Below are positions 22,401-30,073 of a stretch of DNA of 35,350 nt, piece after piece. The stretch's first letter is position 1, and every line of letters starts with the position of its first letter. The stretch lies in NCBI GenBank assembly GCA_012730105.1, contig JAAYBJ010000222.1:1-35350 (forward strand). Direction: 5' to 3'. The notes under the pieces were generated by a model. The model was given only the letters and a program-made list of their open reading frames with translations, searched no databases and was not told where the DNA came from. The DNA comes from Candidatus Hydrogenedentota bacterium. GTDB taxonomy: Bacteria; Hydrogenedentota; Hydrogenedentia; Hydrogenedentales; CAITNO01. Made by a program: the position numbers and the translations under genes.

Positions 22401-22803
22401 CCGGCACAAGGCACTTTCCAATGTCAATGTGTTGGTGGATGAAGCCGAAGCCGCCGGGTTTGATATTGACGAGGTAAGCGAAGCGGACCTGCAGCCTCCA
22501 AAATTCCCTGACCCGCCGTTTGTGCCCTCGGACCTGGATACCGTGTTGCGTGATGTCTCATTGCTACCCGCAAGTATTGAATGCAAGGAACTGGAACCCT
22601 CGACGTATGCGTTGCGAATGCCGGGCGAGAAAGAACTGGCCCGCATAACCACCAACCCGAGCATTTTTGATGAGCACTTTGAAAGCCACCAGTTGCTATT
22701 GCCTGATAGCCCGCTGTTCAAGCGGATACTGGAAGCAGTGGAGGCGCCTCCGGAAACAGAGTCATTAGACGAGGCCTTCGACTTTCGCCATCTACTGGGT
22801 TGA
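19444..22803 (+). CDS. PLD-nuclease-like / SNF2 helicase fusion protein
   Basis: Large effector of 1119 residues. Residues 1-200 are a phospholipase-D-like domain with one H144-x-K146 motif followed by R-G-S-I-N-E-T; such single-HKD domains act as dimers in nucleases. Residues about 239-319 are a linker fully encoded by minisatellite DNA, Gly/Arg-rich and then E-P-E-P-R-D repeats. From 340 on comes an SNF2-type superfamily 2 helicase: D-E-V-G-L-G-K376-T-I (motif I), V-D-E-A-H-H (II), M-T-A-T-P (III), I-I-F-T-Q-Y (IV), D-A-A-G-E-G-L-N-L-Q (V) and Q-R-I-G-R-I-D-R-I-G-Q (VI). All motifs are intact. It probably translocates on and cleaves unmodified DNA, together with the DUF499 ATPase. Its ATG overlaps the SecB-like stop codon, and no clear ribosome site of its own is seen, so it may depend on translation of the TAC genes. 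Confidence 0.92.
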   Translation: MLLQERDWQPTYSHEDGDLVDLFFLPALSCSKLYRRVTGYFNKEALSLASRGLNTLIHNEGRMELIVGCTLEEEEADAIGKGYELRDIVVKLSHDRFQKIFEDAFALERLGWLSWMVAHNYLDIKVAIPKDHEGKYRAGLGLYHAKAGLLVDAAGDKLAFRGSINETLAGWKQNCESFDVSCSWRGEWDLQRVTRTEDEFKTLWANKAKAAEVLEVPEAVKQELLKFLPKDDTFVIGPKVEGLGSRAGGRGPRAEGRGGKSGFEPETPCLEPEPRDLEPEPRDSEPEIQDPNLEPPGPEPEPRDPEPDLLDPLPPALDPKKVWAFIRDAAKRPNGALVAVKTCTVEPWPHQLKAYKRMLDTWPFRLLIADEVGLGKTIEAGLITRHAWISGAAKRILILVPSALMTQWQAELYEKFNLLVPMYTGRSLVWPKHHFCRQPLEKKIPRDKWTEQPLVIASSHLMRRKDRQAELVTAENWDLLVVDEAHHARRRGAGTTQEKGPNRLLRLLLDIKDKASSLLMMTATPMQVHPVEIWDLLSVLGLPPEWDASVFTHYFDVLNQNPDEKSLQWLAHLFQATEAVYGPLAKEAIDRVADGFGLSQIERKAVVKALREKDSLIPIKRLNAKQRKAALALLRTTSPVRYRMSRHTRTLLRHYARNGLLDSPIADRVVADIAIEMAPGERALYEAVEEYISKTYQAATPGKRTAVGFVMTTYRRRVASSFHALRRTLEKKLALMDTQGKPPVLDETQLYEDASQDELLDEVNSPEDTADLEQAALAFEQKETIRSLLKSIAKLGTDSKALRLITELNRVFADGYGGAIIFTQYADTMEFLKDFVAERVDLPIGCFSGEGGQRREPSGAWGKCSKEEIKRLLRTNEIKVLICTDAAGEGLNLQSCGVLVNYDLPWNPMKVEQRIGRIDRIGQVYPTVRIINLGYADTVEVDVYFALHERIGLFTGVVGKLQPILSRLPKEFEAAVLTGPEQRDQARHKALSNVNVLVDEAEAAGFDIDEVSEADLQPPKFPDPPFVPSDLDTVLRDVSLLPASIECKELEPSTYALRMPGEKELARITTNPSIFDEHFESHQLLLPDSPLFKRILEAVEAPPETESLDEAFDFRHLLG
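20161..20220 (-). repeat. Minisatellite family 1 in the helicase linker
   Basis: GTCGAGGGCC-type units, G-rich on this strand, are read in frame as a Gly/Arg/Glu/Ala-rich segment directly after the PLD-like domain. Confidence 0.85.
20231..20368 (+). repeat. Minisatellite family 2 in the helicase linker
   Basis: About ten degenerate units of the type GAACCCGAACCCCGCGACCC. They encode repeated E-P-E-P-R-D motifs, giving a proline-rich, charged linker. Bases 20300-20329 form an inverted pair with 17836-17865. Confidence 0.85.
20370..20400 (+). repeat. Minisatellite family 1, opposite orientation, end of the helicase linker
   Basis: CTCGACCCTCTACCCCCGGC and CCTCGACCCT close the linker. With the inverted copy at 20161-20220 it brackets the family 2 array. 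Confidence 0.75.
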
Positions 22804-23056
22804 TGCCCAAAACCGTGATTGGTGAATCGTTCCTCAACGATCTTATACTAAGAATTTTGAGCGTTTATGTGGATTTCTAAGGGTACGTTTTTATTACCAC
22901 TCCATGTCAAACACGCATAATCATCAATTCCGCTGATTGAGCGGCGGATGATGGATGTGTTACCATCTGAAATTCCCTCGGCCATGAAATACCGGGGATA
23001 TCAACGGTTTACAGGGGGGCGCACCTCCTCGAAAAAACGTTTGGGCTCGATTGGCA

Positions 23057-23746
23057 ATGACGACAACTGAACAACATTCCGGCACGCACATTGTGGCCAT
23101 AGACGGTCCCGCCGGTGCGGGAAAAAGCAGTGTGTCCCGCCAGGTGGCACGTGAACTGGGCTTCGCCTTTCTGGACACGGGCGCCATGTACCGCGCAGCC
23201 ACGTGGCGCGCCCTCACCAACGGCGTGCCCTTGGACGACACGCAAGCCCTGGTGGCTTCCACCTGCGAGATGGCGCTGGAATTGCGTGAAGAACCGGACG
23301 GGTTGCAGGTCTTTGTGGACGGTCGGGAAGTGACCCGCGACATCCGCAACCCGGAGGTCACCCGGAATATTTTCCGGCTCGACCAGATTTCCGGCGTGCG
23401 CCGGCGCCTGGTGGACCTACAGCGGGAATTCGGCTGCAGGCGACCCACCGTGGCCGAGGGGCGCGACATCGGCACCGTGGTGTTCCCGGCGGCCCGCTGC
23501 AAAATTTACCTGGATGCCGCCCCGGAATGCCGCGCCCGGCGCCGGACGGCGGAACTGGCGGCGCAGGGCAAAGTGGCCGAACTGTCCGAGGTGCTGGAGG
23601 AAATGGTGGAACGGGACGCGCAAAGCATGAGCCGGGCGGATTCGCCGCTGCGTAAGGCGGACGACGCCGTGCTTGTGGACACGACCGACATGACTTTTGA
23701 ACAGGTGGTGGCCACGCTGGTCCGGCTGGCGCGGGAACGGTTATGA
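23057..23746 (+). CDS. cmk: Cytidylate kinase
   Basis: Phosphorylates CMP and dCMP with ATP in pyrimidine nucleotide supply. The 229-residue form has the P-loop G17-P-A-G-A-G-K23-S24 and the typical cytidylate-kinase runs F-L-D-T-G-A-M-Y-R-A-A-T-W, R-P-T-V-A-E-G-R-D-I-G-T-V-V-F-P and D-A-A-P-E-C-R-A-R-R-R, with D-S-P-L-R-K-A-D-D-A near the end. The start could also be a TTG at 23051; no strong ribosome site separates them. The TGA overlaps the recJ ATG by four bases. It marks the right border of the defence island, 253 bases after the helicase stop, where I see no terminator or further gene. Confidence 0.95.
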   Translation: MTTTEQHSGTHIVAIDGPAGAGKSSVSRQVARELGFAFLDTGAMYRAATWRALTNGVPLDDTQALVASTCEMALELREEPDGLQVFVDGREVTRDIRNPEVTRNIFRLDQISGVRRRLVDLQREFGCRRPTVAEGRDIGTVVFPAARCKIYLDAAPECRARRRTAELAAQGKVAELSEVLEEMVERDAQSMSRADSPLRKADDAVLVDTTDMTFEQVVATLVRLARERL

Positions 23747-25440
23747 GTCTTGCAAAGCCCACTCACCGCTGGGTAATCCCCCCCTTTGACGCGAAACGTG
23801 CCGCGGCGTTGGGCAGGGCGCTGGATGTCCCGCCTGTCATAGCGCACCTGTTGCTGCAACGCGGCCTCAAGACCGCATCGGAAATGCGGGATTTTCTTCA
23901 GCCTTCGCTCAGCCAATTATCCGACCCCTTTGACTTGACCGGCATGCATGCCGCCGTGGATCGGATCCTTGCCGCCCGTGAACGGGGCGAATCCATCCTG
24001 GTCTTCGGCGATTATGATGTGGACGGCATCACGGGGGCGGCCATCCTGGCGCGGGGGCTGCGCCGCTTCGGCATCAAGCGGGTTGACTGCGACATGCCGG
24101 ACCGCTTTGCCGAGGGATACGGCATTTCGCCGGAACGGGTGGAGGAAGCGCAACGCAACGGCTTCGACTTGATCATCACCGTGGACAACGGTATCAGCGC
24201 CCACGCGGCCGCAGAACGGGCCCGTGACATCGGCCTGGACCTCATCATCACCGATCACCATACCCTTGAAGACACCCTGCCCCCCGCCGTGGCGGTGATC
24301 AATCCCAAACGTGACGATCCCGGTCATCCCGCCCACATGCTTTCCGGCGCGGGCGTAGCCATAAAACTGACTACCGCATTGAACGGCACCGCGAACGATC
24401 TCGATATCGCCGCCCTGGGCACCGTGTCCGATATCGTGCCGCTTCTGGCCGAAAATCGCGTCATCACCGCCCTCGGCATCCGCCATATGATCAAGCACAA
24501 GCGGGTCGGCCTCGCGAAACTGGCGCGCGCCGCCCATTTCGACATCAGCGAGGTCAGCTCCCAGAGGATTGCCTTTCAGCTCGGACCGCGCCTGAACGCC
24601 GCAGGACGCCTGGACACGGGGCATACTTCCCTGGAACTGCTGCTGACCGAATGCGAAGCCCGGGCCGCCGTGCTGGCCGACGCTCTGAACAAGGCCAACG
24701 AAGAACGGCGCGCCATTGAACAGAAGATTTTCGACGAGGCCGAGGAGATTCTCCAGGCCTTCCTGACCGAAGCCCAGCGGTCCATTGTCCTGGCTGAGGA
24801 TGACTGGCACCAGGGGGTCATCGGCATCGTTGCGTCACGGATACAGTCCCGGCACCAGCGGCCGGTGGTTATCTGCTGCCGCGGCGAAGACGGCCTGCTT
24901 CATGGATCCGCCCGTAGCAGTCCCGGGTTTAACATGATCGAGGCGCTGAACGTGTGCGCCGGGCACCTGGTCACGTTCGGCGGCCATGCGGCCGCCGCGG
25001 GTCTTGCGATGGCGCCGGACGCGCTTGAAGGGTTTCGCACCGCCTTCGAGGAACAGGCTCTGCACCAGCTTGGCCCCGACAAAATCGAGCCCCTGCTCGA
25101 GGTGCACGCCCTCATCGGGCTGAGCCAGATAAACAGCGCGTTCATCCGCTGCCTCGACTGCCTGGAACCCTTCGGCCAGGGCAACCCGGAACCCCTGTTC
25201 TGCGCCGCCGGCGTCACGGTAACGCCGCAATCCATGCGTATCCTGAAAGAGCAGCATCTCAAGTTCCAGGTGCGGCAGGACGACACCGCCCTCACGGCCC
25301 TGGCGTTCAGGATGGCGGAACGGTATTTTACGCAGGAAATACCAGAAAAACTGGATATTGTATTTACACCCACGCTGAATACGTACAACGGCGAAACCAC
25401 CGTTCAGCTGATTATCAAGGACATGCGCGCCGCCGCGTGA
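23743..25440 (+). CDS. recJ: Single-stranded-DNA exonuclease RecJ
   Basis: 5'-to-3' single-strand exonuclease of recombination and mismatch repair, 565 residues, the normal length. DHH-family motifs are all seen: F-G-D90-Y-D92-V-D94-G-I-T-G, T-V-D148-N-G-I-S, T-D171-H172-H173-T-L, then A-L-G-T-V-S-D-I-V-P-L. The DHHA1 part has G-S-A-R-S-S-P-G-F-N and T-F-G-G-H-A-A-A-A-G. The last ~110 residues form the RecJ OB domain. It is co-translated with cmk (ATGA overlap). Confidence 0.96.
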   Translation: MSLAKPTHRWVIPPFDAKRAAALGRALDVPPVIAHLLLQRGLKTASEMRDFLQPSLSQLSDPFDLTGMHAAVDRILAARERGESILVFGDYDVDGITGAAILARGLRRFGIKRVDCDMPDRFAEGYGISPERVEEAQRNGFDLIITVDNGISAHAAAERARDIGLDLIITDHHTLEDTLPPAVAVINPKRDDPGHPAHMLSGAGVAIKLTTALNGTANDLDIAALGTVSDIVPLLAENRVITALGIRHMIKHKRVGLAKLARAAHFDISEVSSQRIAFQLGPRLNAAGRLDTGHTSLELLLTECEARAAVLADALNKANEERRAIEQKIFDEAEEILQAFLTEAQRSIVLAEDDWHQGVIGIVASRIQSRHQRPVVICCRGEDGLLHGSARSSPGFNMIEALNVCAGHLVTFGGHAAAAGLAMAPDALEGFRTAFEEQALHQLGPDKIEPLLEVHALIGLSQINSAFIRCLDCLEPFGQGNPEPLFCAAGVTVTPQSMRILKEQHLKFQVRQDDTALTALAFRMAERYFTQEIPEKLDIVFTPTLNTYNGETTVQLIIKDMRAAA

Positions 25441-25461
25441 AGGCGAAACATGTATAAAAAG

Positions 25462-25491
25462 TTGAGAAACAAGGCCGGTAACAGGTACTGT
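25462..25491 (+). promoter_or_regulatory. Possible promoter of the FKBP gene
   Basis: TTGAGA (25462-25467) and TACTGT (25486-25491) are separated by 18 bases in the 146-base gap between recJ and the FKBP gene. The boxes are only moderate matches. Confidence 0.3.
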
Positions 25492-25586
25492 ATAGCCGAC
25501 CCTGAACGGGCATACCCTCCAATACCGCATAGTAGCGGGCATTGCATTATAGGCGTGCCAACAACCAACCTGTAAAGGAACCAAAC

Positions 25587-26453
25587 ATGAAAGTCCATCG
25601 AGTTTTAACCACCCTGACAGCGCTGGTATTTCTTATCACCGCGTTTGTTTCCATACCCGCCTGCGCCCAGGATGATCAGGCGGCCGCAACGGCCGAACCG
25701 GCCGCGGCGACTGAAACGGCCGCGGCGACTGAAGAAACAGCCGCCCCTCCCGCGGAGGCCAGTACCGCCGTACTGGAAAGCGATGAAGCGCGCGAAAGTT
25801 ATGTCATCGGGCTGCAGCTGGGCGAGTCCATCAAAAAAAGCGGCCTGGAAGTTGACACCGCGGCCCTGTTTGTCGCCATTGAAGACGCCTTGAAAGGCCG
25901 CGCGCCCGCGTTAACACAGGAAGAGATGATGGCCACGATGCAGGCATTGCAGGGAAAAATGCAGAAGCAGCAGGAAAAAATGCAGAAGCAGCAGGAAAAA
26001 ATGATGCAGGAAATGCAGTCCGAGTCGGAGGACAACCTGAAAAAGGCGGAGGAATTCCTCGCGAAAAACGCGGGGGAACCCAACGTCATGAAAACGGACA
26101 GCGGCCTGCAGTATATGGTCATGAAACAGGGCGAAGGTGAAAAGCCCGTAGCGGCTTCTAAGGTGCGCGTCCATTACAAAGGCACCCTGCTGGACGGCAC
26201 CGAATTTGACAGTTCCTACAAACGCGGCGAACCCGCCGAATTCCAGGTAGGCGGCGTCATCAAGGGATGGCAGGAAGCGCTTCAACTCATGTCGGTCGGA
26301 TCGCAATACAAATTATTCATTCCGCCCGATCTCGCGTACGGCCCCCAGCCCCGTCCGGGAATTCCGGGGAACTCCCTGCTTATCTTCGAAGTCGAGTTGA
26401 TCGAAATTGTCGCTTCCGCGCCTGAAACGGAACAAGGCGTTCTGATTCAATAA
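25587..26453 (+). CDS. Exported FKBP-type peptidyl-prolyl isomerase
   Basis: Periplasmic or surface prolyl isomerase of 288 residues, similar to FkpA/Mip proteins. A Sec signal peptide ends near A-C-A-Q (26-29), followed by a low-complexity Ala/Thr/Glu segment (30-62). Residues about 65-160 match the FKBP N-terminal dimerisation domain (SYVIGLQLGESIKKSG) and lead into a Gln/Lys/Met-rich helix, in which a 21-base direct repeat (25955-25975 and 25976-25996) duplicates the heptad K-M-Q-K-Q-Q-E. The FKBP domain covers about 165-270 (V-H-Y-K-G-T-L-L-D-G-T-E-F-D-S-S, V-I-K-G-W-Q-E-A, I-P-P-D-L-A-Y-G). The ATG at 25587 has AAGGAACC upstream and creates the signal peptide; an upstream in-frame Met at 25542 does not. 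Confidence 0.95.
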   Translation: MKVHRVLTTLTALVFLITAFVSIPACAQDDQAAATAEPAAATETAAATEETAAPPAEASTAVLESDEARESYVIGLQLGESIKKSGLEVDTAALFVAIEDALKGRAPALTQEEMMATMQALQGKMQKQQEKMQKQQEKMMQEMQSESEDNLKKAEEFLAKNAGEPNVMKTDSGLQYMVMKQGEGEKPVAASKVRVHYKGTLLDGTEFDSSYKRGEPAEFQVGGVIKGWQEALQLMSVGSQYKLFIPPDLAYGPQPRPGIPGNSLLIFEVELIEIVASAPETEQGVLIQ

Positions 26454-26521
26454 GCGCCGTACGCTCTGAAACCGGATCAGGCATGCGCCTGAACAACGAA
26501 CTGCAATGGAGACCGGAACAG

Positions 26522-27781
26522 ATGGTTGAAATTCGCGGCTTTCATGGGTTCGTTTTCGATGCTGACAAGACAGGCCCGCTCGATAACGTCCTGACACCGC
26601 CTTATGACGTTATCGGGCCGGAAGAACGCGCCCGGCTGGCGGCATCAGGGGCGTACAATATGACGCACCTGATGCTGCCGGTGGGCAGCGAAAAGGTATC
26701 CCCCTATACCCAGGCCGCCTCCTTGCTGAAGGCATGGATTGCGGAAGGTATACTCCGGCGGGACACGAAGCCCCACCTGTATTTGTTGCGGCAACATTTC
26801 AAAAGCCTGGATGGAAAGCACTGCGTGCGCAGGGCTTTTTTTGCGCTGTTGCGGTTGCCTGAACCGGGAGAGCAGTTTATCCTGGGACACGAGCGCACTT
26901 TTGACCGGCCCGTAGAAGACCGGCTGGCGCTGATGCGCGCGGTGCAGGGCAATCTGGAACCCATCTTTCTCATGTACACGGACCCCGGATTGCGGGTTAC
27001 GGACGGTTTATTTGAGGTCATGGCATCAACAAAGCCTGAATTGGCCGCCAAGACTGCCGACGGCGCCCTGCAGGAACTATGGCGGACGGATTGCTCCGCC
27101 GCCCTTGCGGAACATCTTCGGGAACAGACCCTGTATATTGCCGACGGCCATCACCGCTTCCGTACCGCCTGCCTTTACCGGGATGAATGCCGCGCCGCAG
27201 GCATGCCCCCCGGTCCGCAAGAGTACGTCATGGCTGGTTTCGTGGCCTTTGAAGACCCTGGGCTCAAAATATTCGCCGCGCACCGGGTCGTCCCGGCCGC
27301 CTTCGAGTTGCCATTCCAGGAAGTGCGACAACGGCTTGCGCCGTGGTTTGATTTTCGCGCCCTGGCGCCTGCTGAAATTACAACCGCCAGTCTTGACGGC
27401 CCCGAAAACGGGTGCCGCATGCTCTTATACGCGCGCGGAGAAGGCGGCTGGTTGTTGACGCTCAAGGAAGAACGGCGCGGCGAACTGCTTGCCACCGACA
27501 GGGGCAGCGCGTGGTGCGATCTGGATGTGGCCGTCCTTCACCGGGGCATACTGGACCGGCTGCTGGAAGCGCCGGAAAGCCTGGCCTTGTCCTATGAAAA
27601 GGACGCGCGGGAAGCGTTGGCGCTGGTGGACCGGGGCGCGGGCGCGCTGGCTTTCCTGCTTCGTCCCACCCGTTCAGAGCAGGTGCGGGACTGCGCGGAG
27701 TCCCGCGAACCCATGCCCCAGAAGTCGACCTACTTCTTCCCGAAAATGCCCTCAGGCGCCGTCCTGAATATCTTTGCCTGA
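26522..27781 (+). CDS. DUF1015 family protein
   Basis: Cytoplasmic protein of 419 residues belonging to DUF1015; its biochemical role is not established. The family hallmarks are present: G-F-H-G-F near the start, T-P-P-Y-D-V-I (25-31), G-H-E-R-T in the middle, and Y-I-A-D-G-H-H-R-F-R-T-A as the central motif. The C-terminus has the usual K-S-T-Y-F-F-P-K-M-P-S-G end. The ATG at 26522 is preferred (GGAGA about ten bases upstream, family N-terminus); an in-frame Met at 26483 is possible. It follows the FKBP gene by 68 bases. Confidence 0.92.
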   Translation: MVEIRGFHGFVFDADKTGPLDNVLTPPYDVIGPEERARLAASGAYNMTHLMLPVGSEKVSPYTQAASLLKAWIAEGILRRDTKPHLYLLRQHFKSLDGKHCVRRAFFALLRLPEPGEQFILGHERTFDRPVEDRLALMRAVQGNLEPIFLMYTDPGLRVTDGLFEVMASTKPELAAKTADGALQELWRTDCSAALAEHLREQTLYIADGHHRFRTACLYRDECRAAGMPPGPQEYVMAGFVAFEDPGLKIFAAHRVVPAAFELPFQEVRQRLAPWFDFRALAPAEITTASLDGPENGCRMLLYARGEGGWLLTLKEERRGELLATDRGSAWCDLDVAVLHRGILDRLLEAPESLALSYEKDAREALALVDRGAGALAFLLRPTRSEQVRDCAESREPMPQKSTYFFPKMPSGAVLNIFA

Positions 27782-27844
27782 ACAACGGTACACGGGCCTT
27801 GAGCGACAGGGTTCAGCATAAGGTTCCGGCGCCCGGGCAAGTGG

Positions 27845-30073
27845 ATGTTGTGTATGAGCGATTGTCCTGACAGTAAAATTCCGCAGTGCGACGCGGCCGG
27901 GAAAAGCCCATGGATGAGCAGGCGCTGGATGCTTATGTTCGTCCTTATCCTAATGGCAGGGGCAGCCGTGCGTTTCGTTCATATCACGGGGGAAAGCGTC
28001 TGGTGGGATGAGTTCGCCACCGTGGCCTTTCTAAAACCGCCCCCGGAATATGAGGCATCCCCCCATTACCACCGTTGGAATCAGGTGGTTATCCGGCAGG
28101 ATTCACCGACGCTCGGGGCGTTTCTTCGCCAAAATAAGACCCTGGATCCCGCCGCCATGCCCCTGTATCTGGCCGTGGAATACTACTGGAACCGTTTTGT
28201 GAACGCTTCCACCCTGTCCTTGCGCCTGTTGTCCGTCCTGATCGGCCTGCTCACCCTCCCGCTCCTGTTTCTCCTGGGCAGGCATTTGTTCGGCAGGAAC
28301 GTTGGCCTGATCGCCATGTTCTGCGCGGCCCTGTCCCCGATTCACATACAGTTTTCCAGGGAAATTCGCATGTACGGGCTGATGACACTCCTGGTACTCA
28401 TCGCCGTGTACGCCTTTTGCCGTATTTTTGAAGGGGGTGGCCGGAAATGGTGGTTCCTGTACGGAATTGTTATGCTCATGCTTTCCTGGACACATCCTTT
28501 CGCGCTGCTGCTTCCGCTGGTCATGGGCGTCTTCTGGCTTTTGAGCCGCCCCCGGGATCTTTTCAGGCTTTTCAAATGGGGGCTGCTCACGGGGCTTATC
28601 GCGCTGCCCGCCGCGGTCTGGGTATTGACCATCCAATTTTGGGGACAGGACAGCACGGAAAGCTGGATGCGCGCGCCCAATTTTATCGAACTGGCCAATG
28701 ACATATTTGCCGATGATGCCATCGGCGCCACCTATCAACTCAATGCGACGCCCCATGCCTGGGCGGCGCTTGTGGGCCGTCCCGCCGCTTTATGGATCCT
28801 ATCATGGCGCTGGGCCGTCGGTCATGCCATGGTGTTGGGGGTTACCGGATGCCTGGCGTGGCTGTTCGCCCTGGCATTCTTAAAACGGGGACGGAGCCTT
28901 GCTTCGCCGCAACGGGACGGCGCTCCGATAGCGCCGCGGGTGTGGCATTTCTTCCTGAGCCTGTGGCTCATCCTGCCGCCGGTGGTTTTATACCTGCTCT
29001 CGGTGGCGTGGCGCCCCTGCCATCAGCCCCGCTATACCGTACACGCCTCGCTCGCCCTGTATCTCGTTGTCGGCTGCGCCATAATGGCCTTGTCCCGGCG
29101 TTGGCTTCGGGCGCTATGCATTGCCATGGTTGTGCTTTTTTACGGCTATCAGCAGATGCTGATGCTGGGACAGCCCCAGCATCCGGACTGGCTGGGCGCT
29201 TCCCGGACAATTAAAACCGAGGCCGGGGAGAACGACTTGGTACTTTCCCACAACTGGCTCTGGAAACGGGTGTTCGCCTATAACCTTGGTCCGGTGCCCA
29301 ATATCGTCTGCTATGGATCCACCTACGATATTCTTGCGGAAAAAGCGGCGTTCTTCCTTGATGCCGCCTTTCCCGCCGATGAGCCCGGCACGGCATCGCG
29401 GACCGTCTGGACCGTGATACAGACCGATTACTTCACCGAGGGCACGATTGAACCTTTTGAACAAGCGTTGACTGCTCGCGGCCTGGCGTATGAGACCCGG
29501 ATTTTCGGCGGCATGCAACGGGTCATCCTGTATCGGGTGGAACGGGGAGAACACACCGCGCCCTATGAACCCCGTCTGACGGCGGATACGGATGCGCCCA
29601 AGGAGTTTGGCGACCTGGCCATGGAGTACTGGCGGGCGGGTAACTATGACAAAGCCATCGCGGCCGCCAATAATGCGGCCAGGATCAATCCACGGTATGC
29701 CCGCGCCTGGTCCTATATGGGCATGGCCTTCAAAGAGCTGAATCGGAACGAGGAGGCCCTGGCGGCCTTTGAACGTGCATTGGAAATCGACCCGGCCGAT
29801 TACCCCTGGACGTTGAACAACCATGCGGAACTGCTTATAGAGGCCGGGCGATACCAGGAGGCGGTCGCGATCGCCAATAAGGCGCTGGAAGCGCTTCCCG
29901 GTGACCCGTGGTGCCTCGCCCTGCTCGGCCGGGCGTTGCATTATCTCGAGGAGTATGAGCAAGCGCGTCAGACCCTGCTGCAGGCAGCCCAGGGTGAATC
30001 CGGCGACCTCCGTATCCGCCAATGGCTTGAAGAGACGGAACACGCGCTGGCCGGAGGTCCGCCCCATGAATAA
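27845..30073 (+). CDS. GT39-like membrane glycosyltransferase with C-terminal TPR repeats
   Basis: Polytopic membrane protein of 742 residues, likely transferring sugar from a lipid-linked donor outside the membrane. After a short cytoplasmic start and first helix (27-45) comes the W-W-D55-E56-F motif expected of ArnT/PMT-type (GT-C) enzymes, a loop, and about ten further hydrophobic helices up to residue ~440. The R-E-I-R-M-Y-G motif typical of this group is present. A periplasmic domain follows, and residues about 587-735 contain four TPR units (A-W-S-Y-M-G-M-A-F-K-E-L-N-R-N-E-E-A). A second in-frame ATG at 27854 is also possible. The gene ends eight bases inside the next one. The fusion to TPRs suggests it works in a multi-protein surface assembly pathway. 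Confidence 0.85.
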   Translation: MLCMSDCPDSKIPQCDAAGKSPWMSRRWMLMFVLILMAGAAVRFVHITGESVWWDEFATVAFLKPPPEYEASPHYHRWNQVVIRQDSPTLGAFLRQNKTLDPAAMPLYLAVEYYWNRFVNASTLSLRLLSVLIGLLTLPLLFLLGRHLFGRNVGLIAMFCAALSPIHIQFSREIRMYGLMTLLVLIAVYAFCRIFEGGGRKWWFLYGIVMLMLSWTHPFALLLPLVMGVFWLLSRPRDLFRLFKWGLLTGLIALPAAVWVLTIQFWGQDSTESWMRAPNFIELANDIFADDAIGATYQLNATPHAWAALVGRPAALWILSWRWAVGHAMVLGVTGCLAWLFALAFLKRGRSLASPQRDGAPIAPRVWHFFLSLWLILPPVVLYLLSVAWRPCHQPRYTVHASLALYLVVGCAIMALSRRWLRALCIAMVVLFYGYQQMLMLGQPQHPDWLGASRTIKTEAGENDLVLSHNWLWKRVFAYNLGPVPNIVCYGSTYDILAEKAAFFLDAAFPADEPGTASRTVWTVIQTDYFTEGTIEPFEQALTARGLAYETRIFGGMQRVILYRVERGEHTAPYEPRLTADTDAPKEFGDLAMEYWRAGNYDKAIAAANNAARINPRYARAWSYMGMAFKELNRNEEALAAFERALEIDPADYPWTLNNHAELLIEAGRYQEAVAIANKALEALPGDPWCLALLGRALHYLEEYEQARQTLLQAAQGESGDLRIRQWLEETEHALAGGPPHE

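Noticed and set aside
8243-22803. A full BREX system
   Set aside because: No pglZ, brxA, brxB or brxL gene is found; only ATPase, methylase and helicase types are shared.
8243-22803. A DISARM system
   Set aside because: PLD-like and SNF2 parts are present but fused in one protein, and no DrmA/DrmB (DUF1998) gene is seen.
23917-24810. 297-codon minus-strand frame opposite recJ
   Set aside because: Shadow; RecJ motifs on the plus strand are complete.
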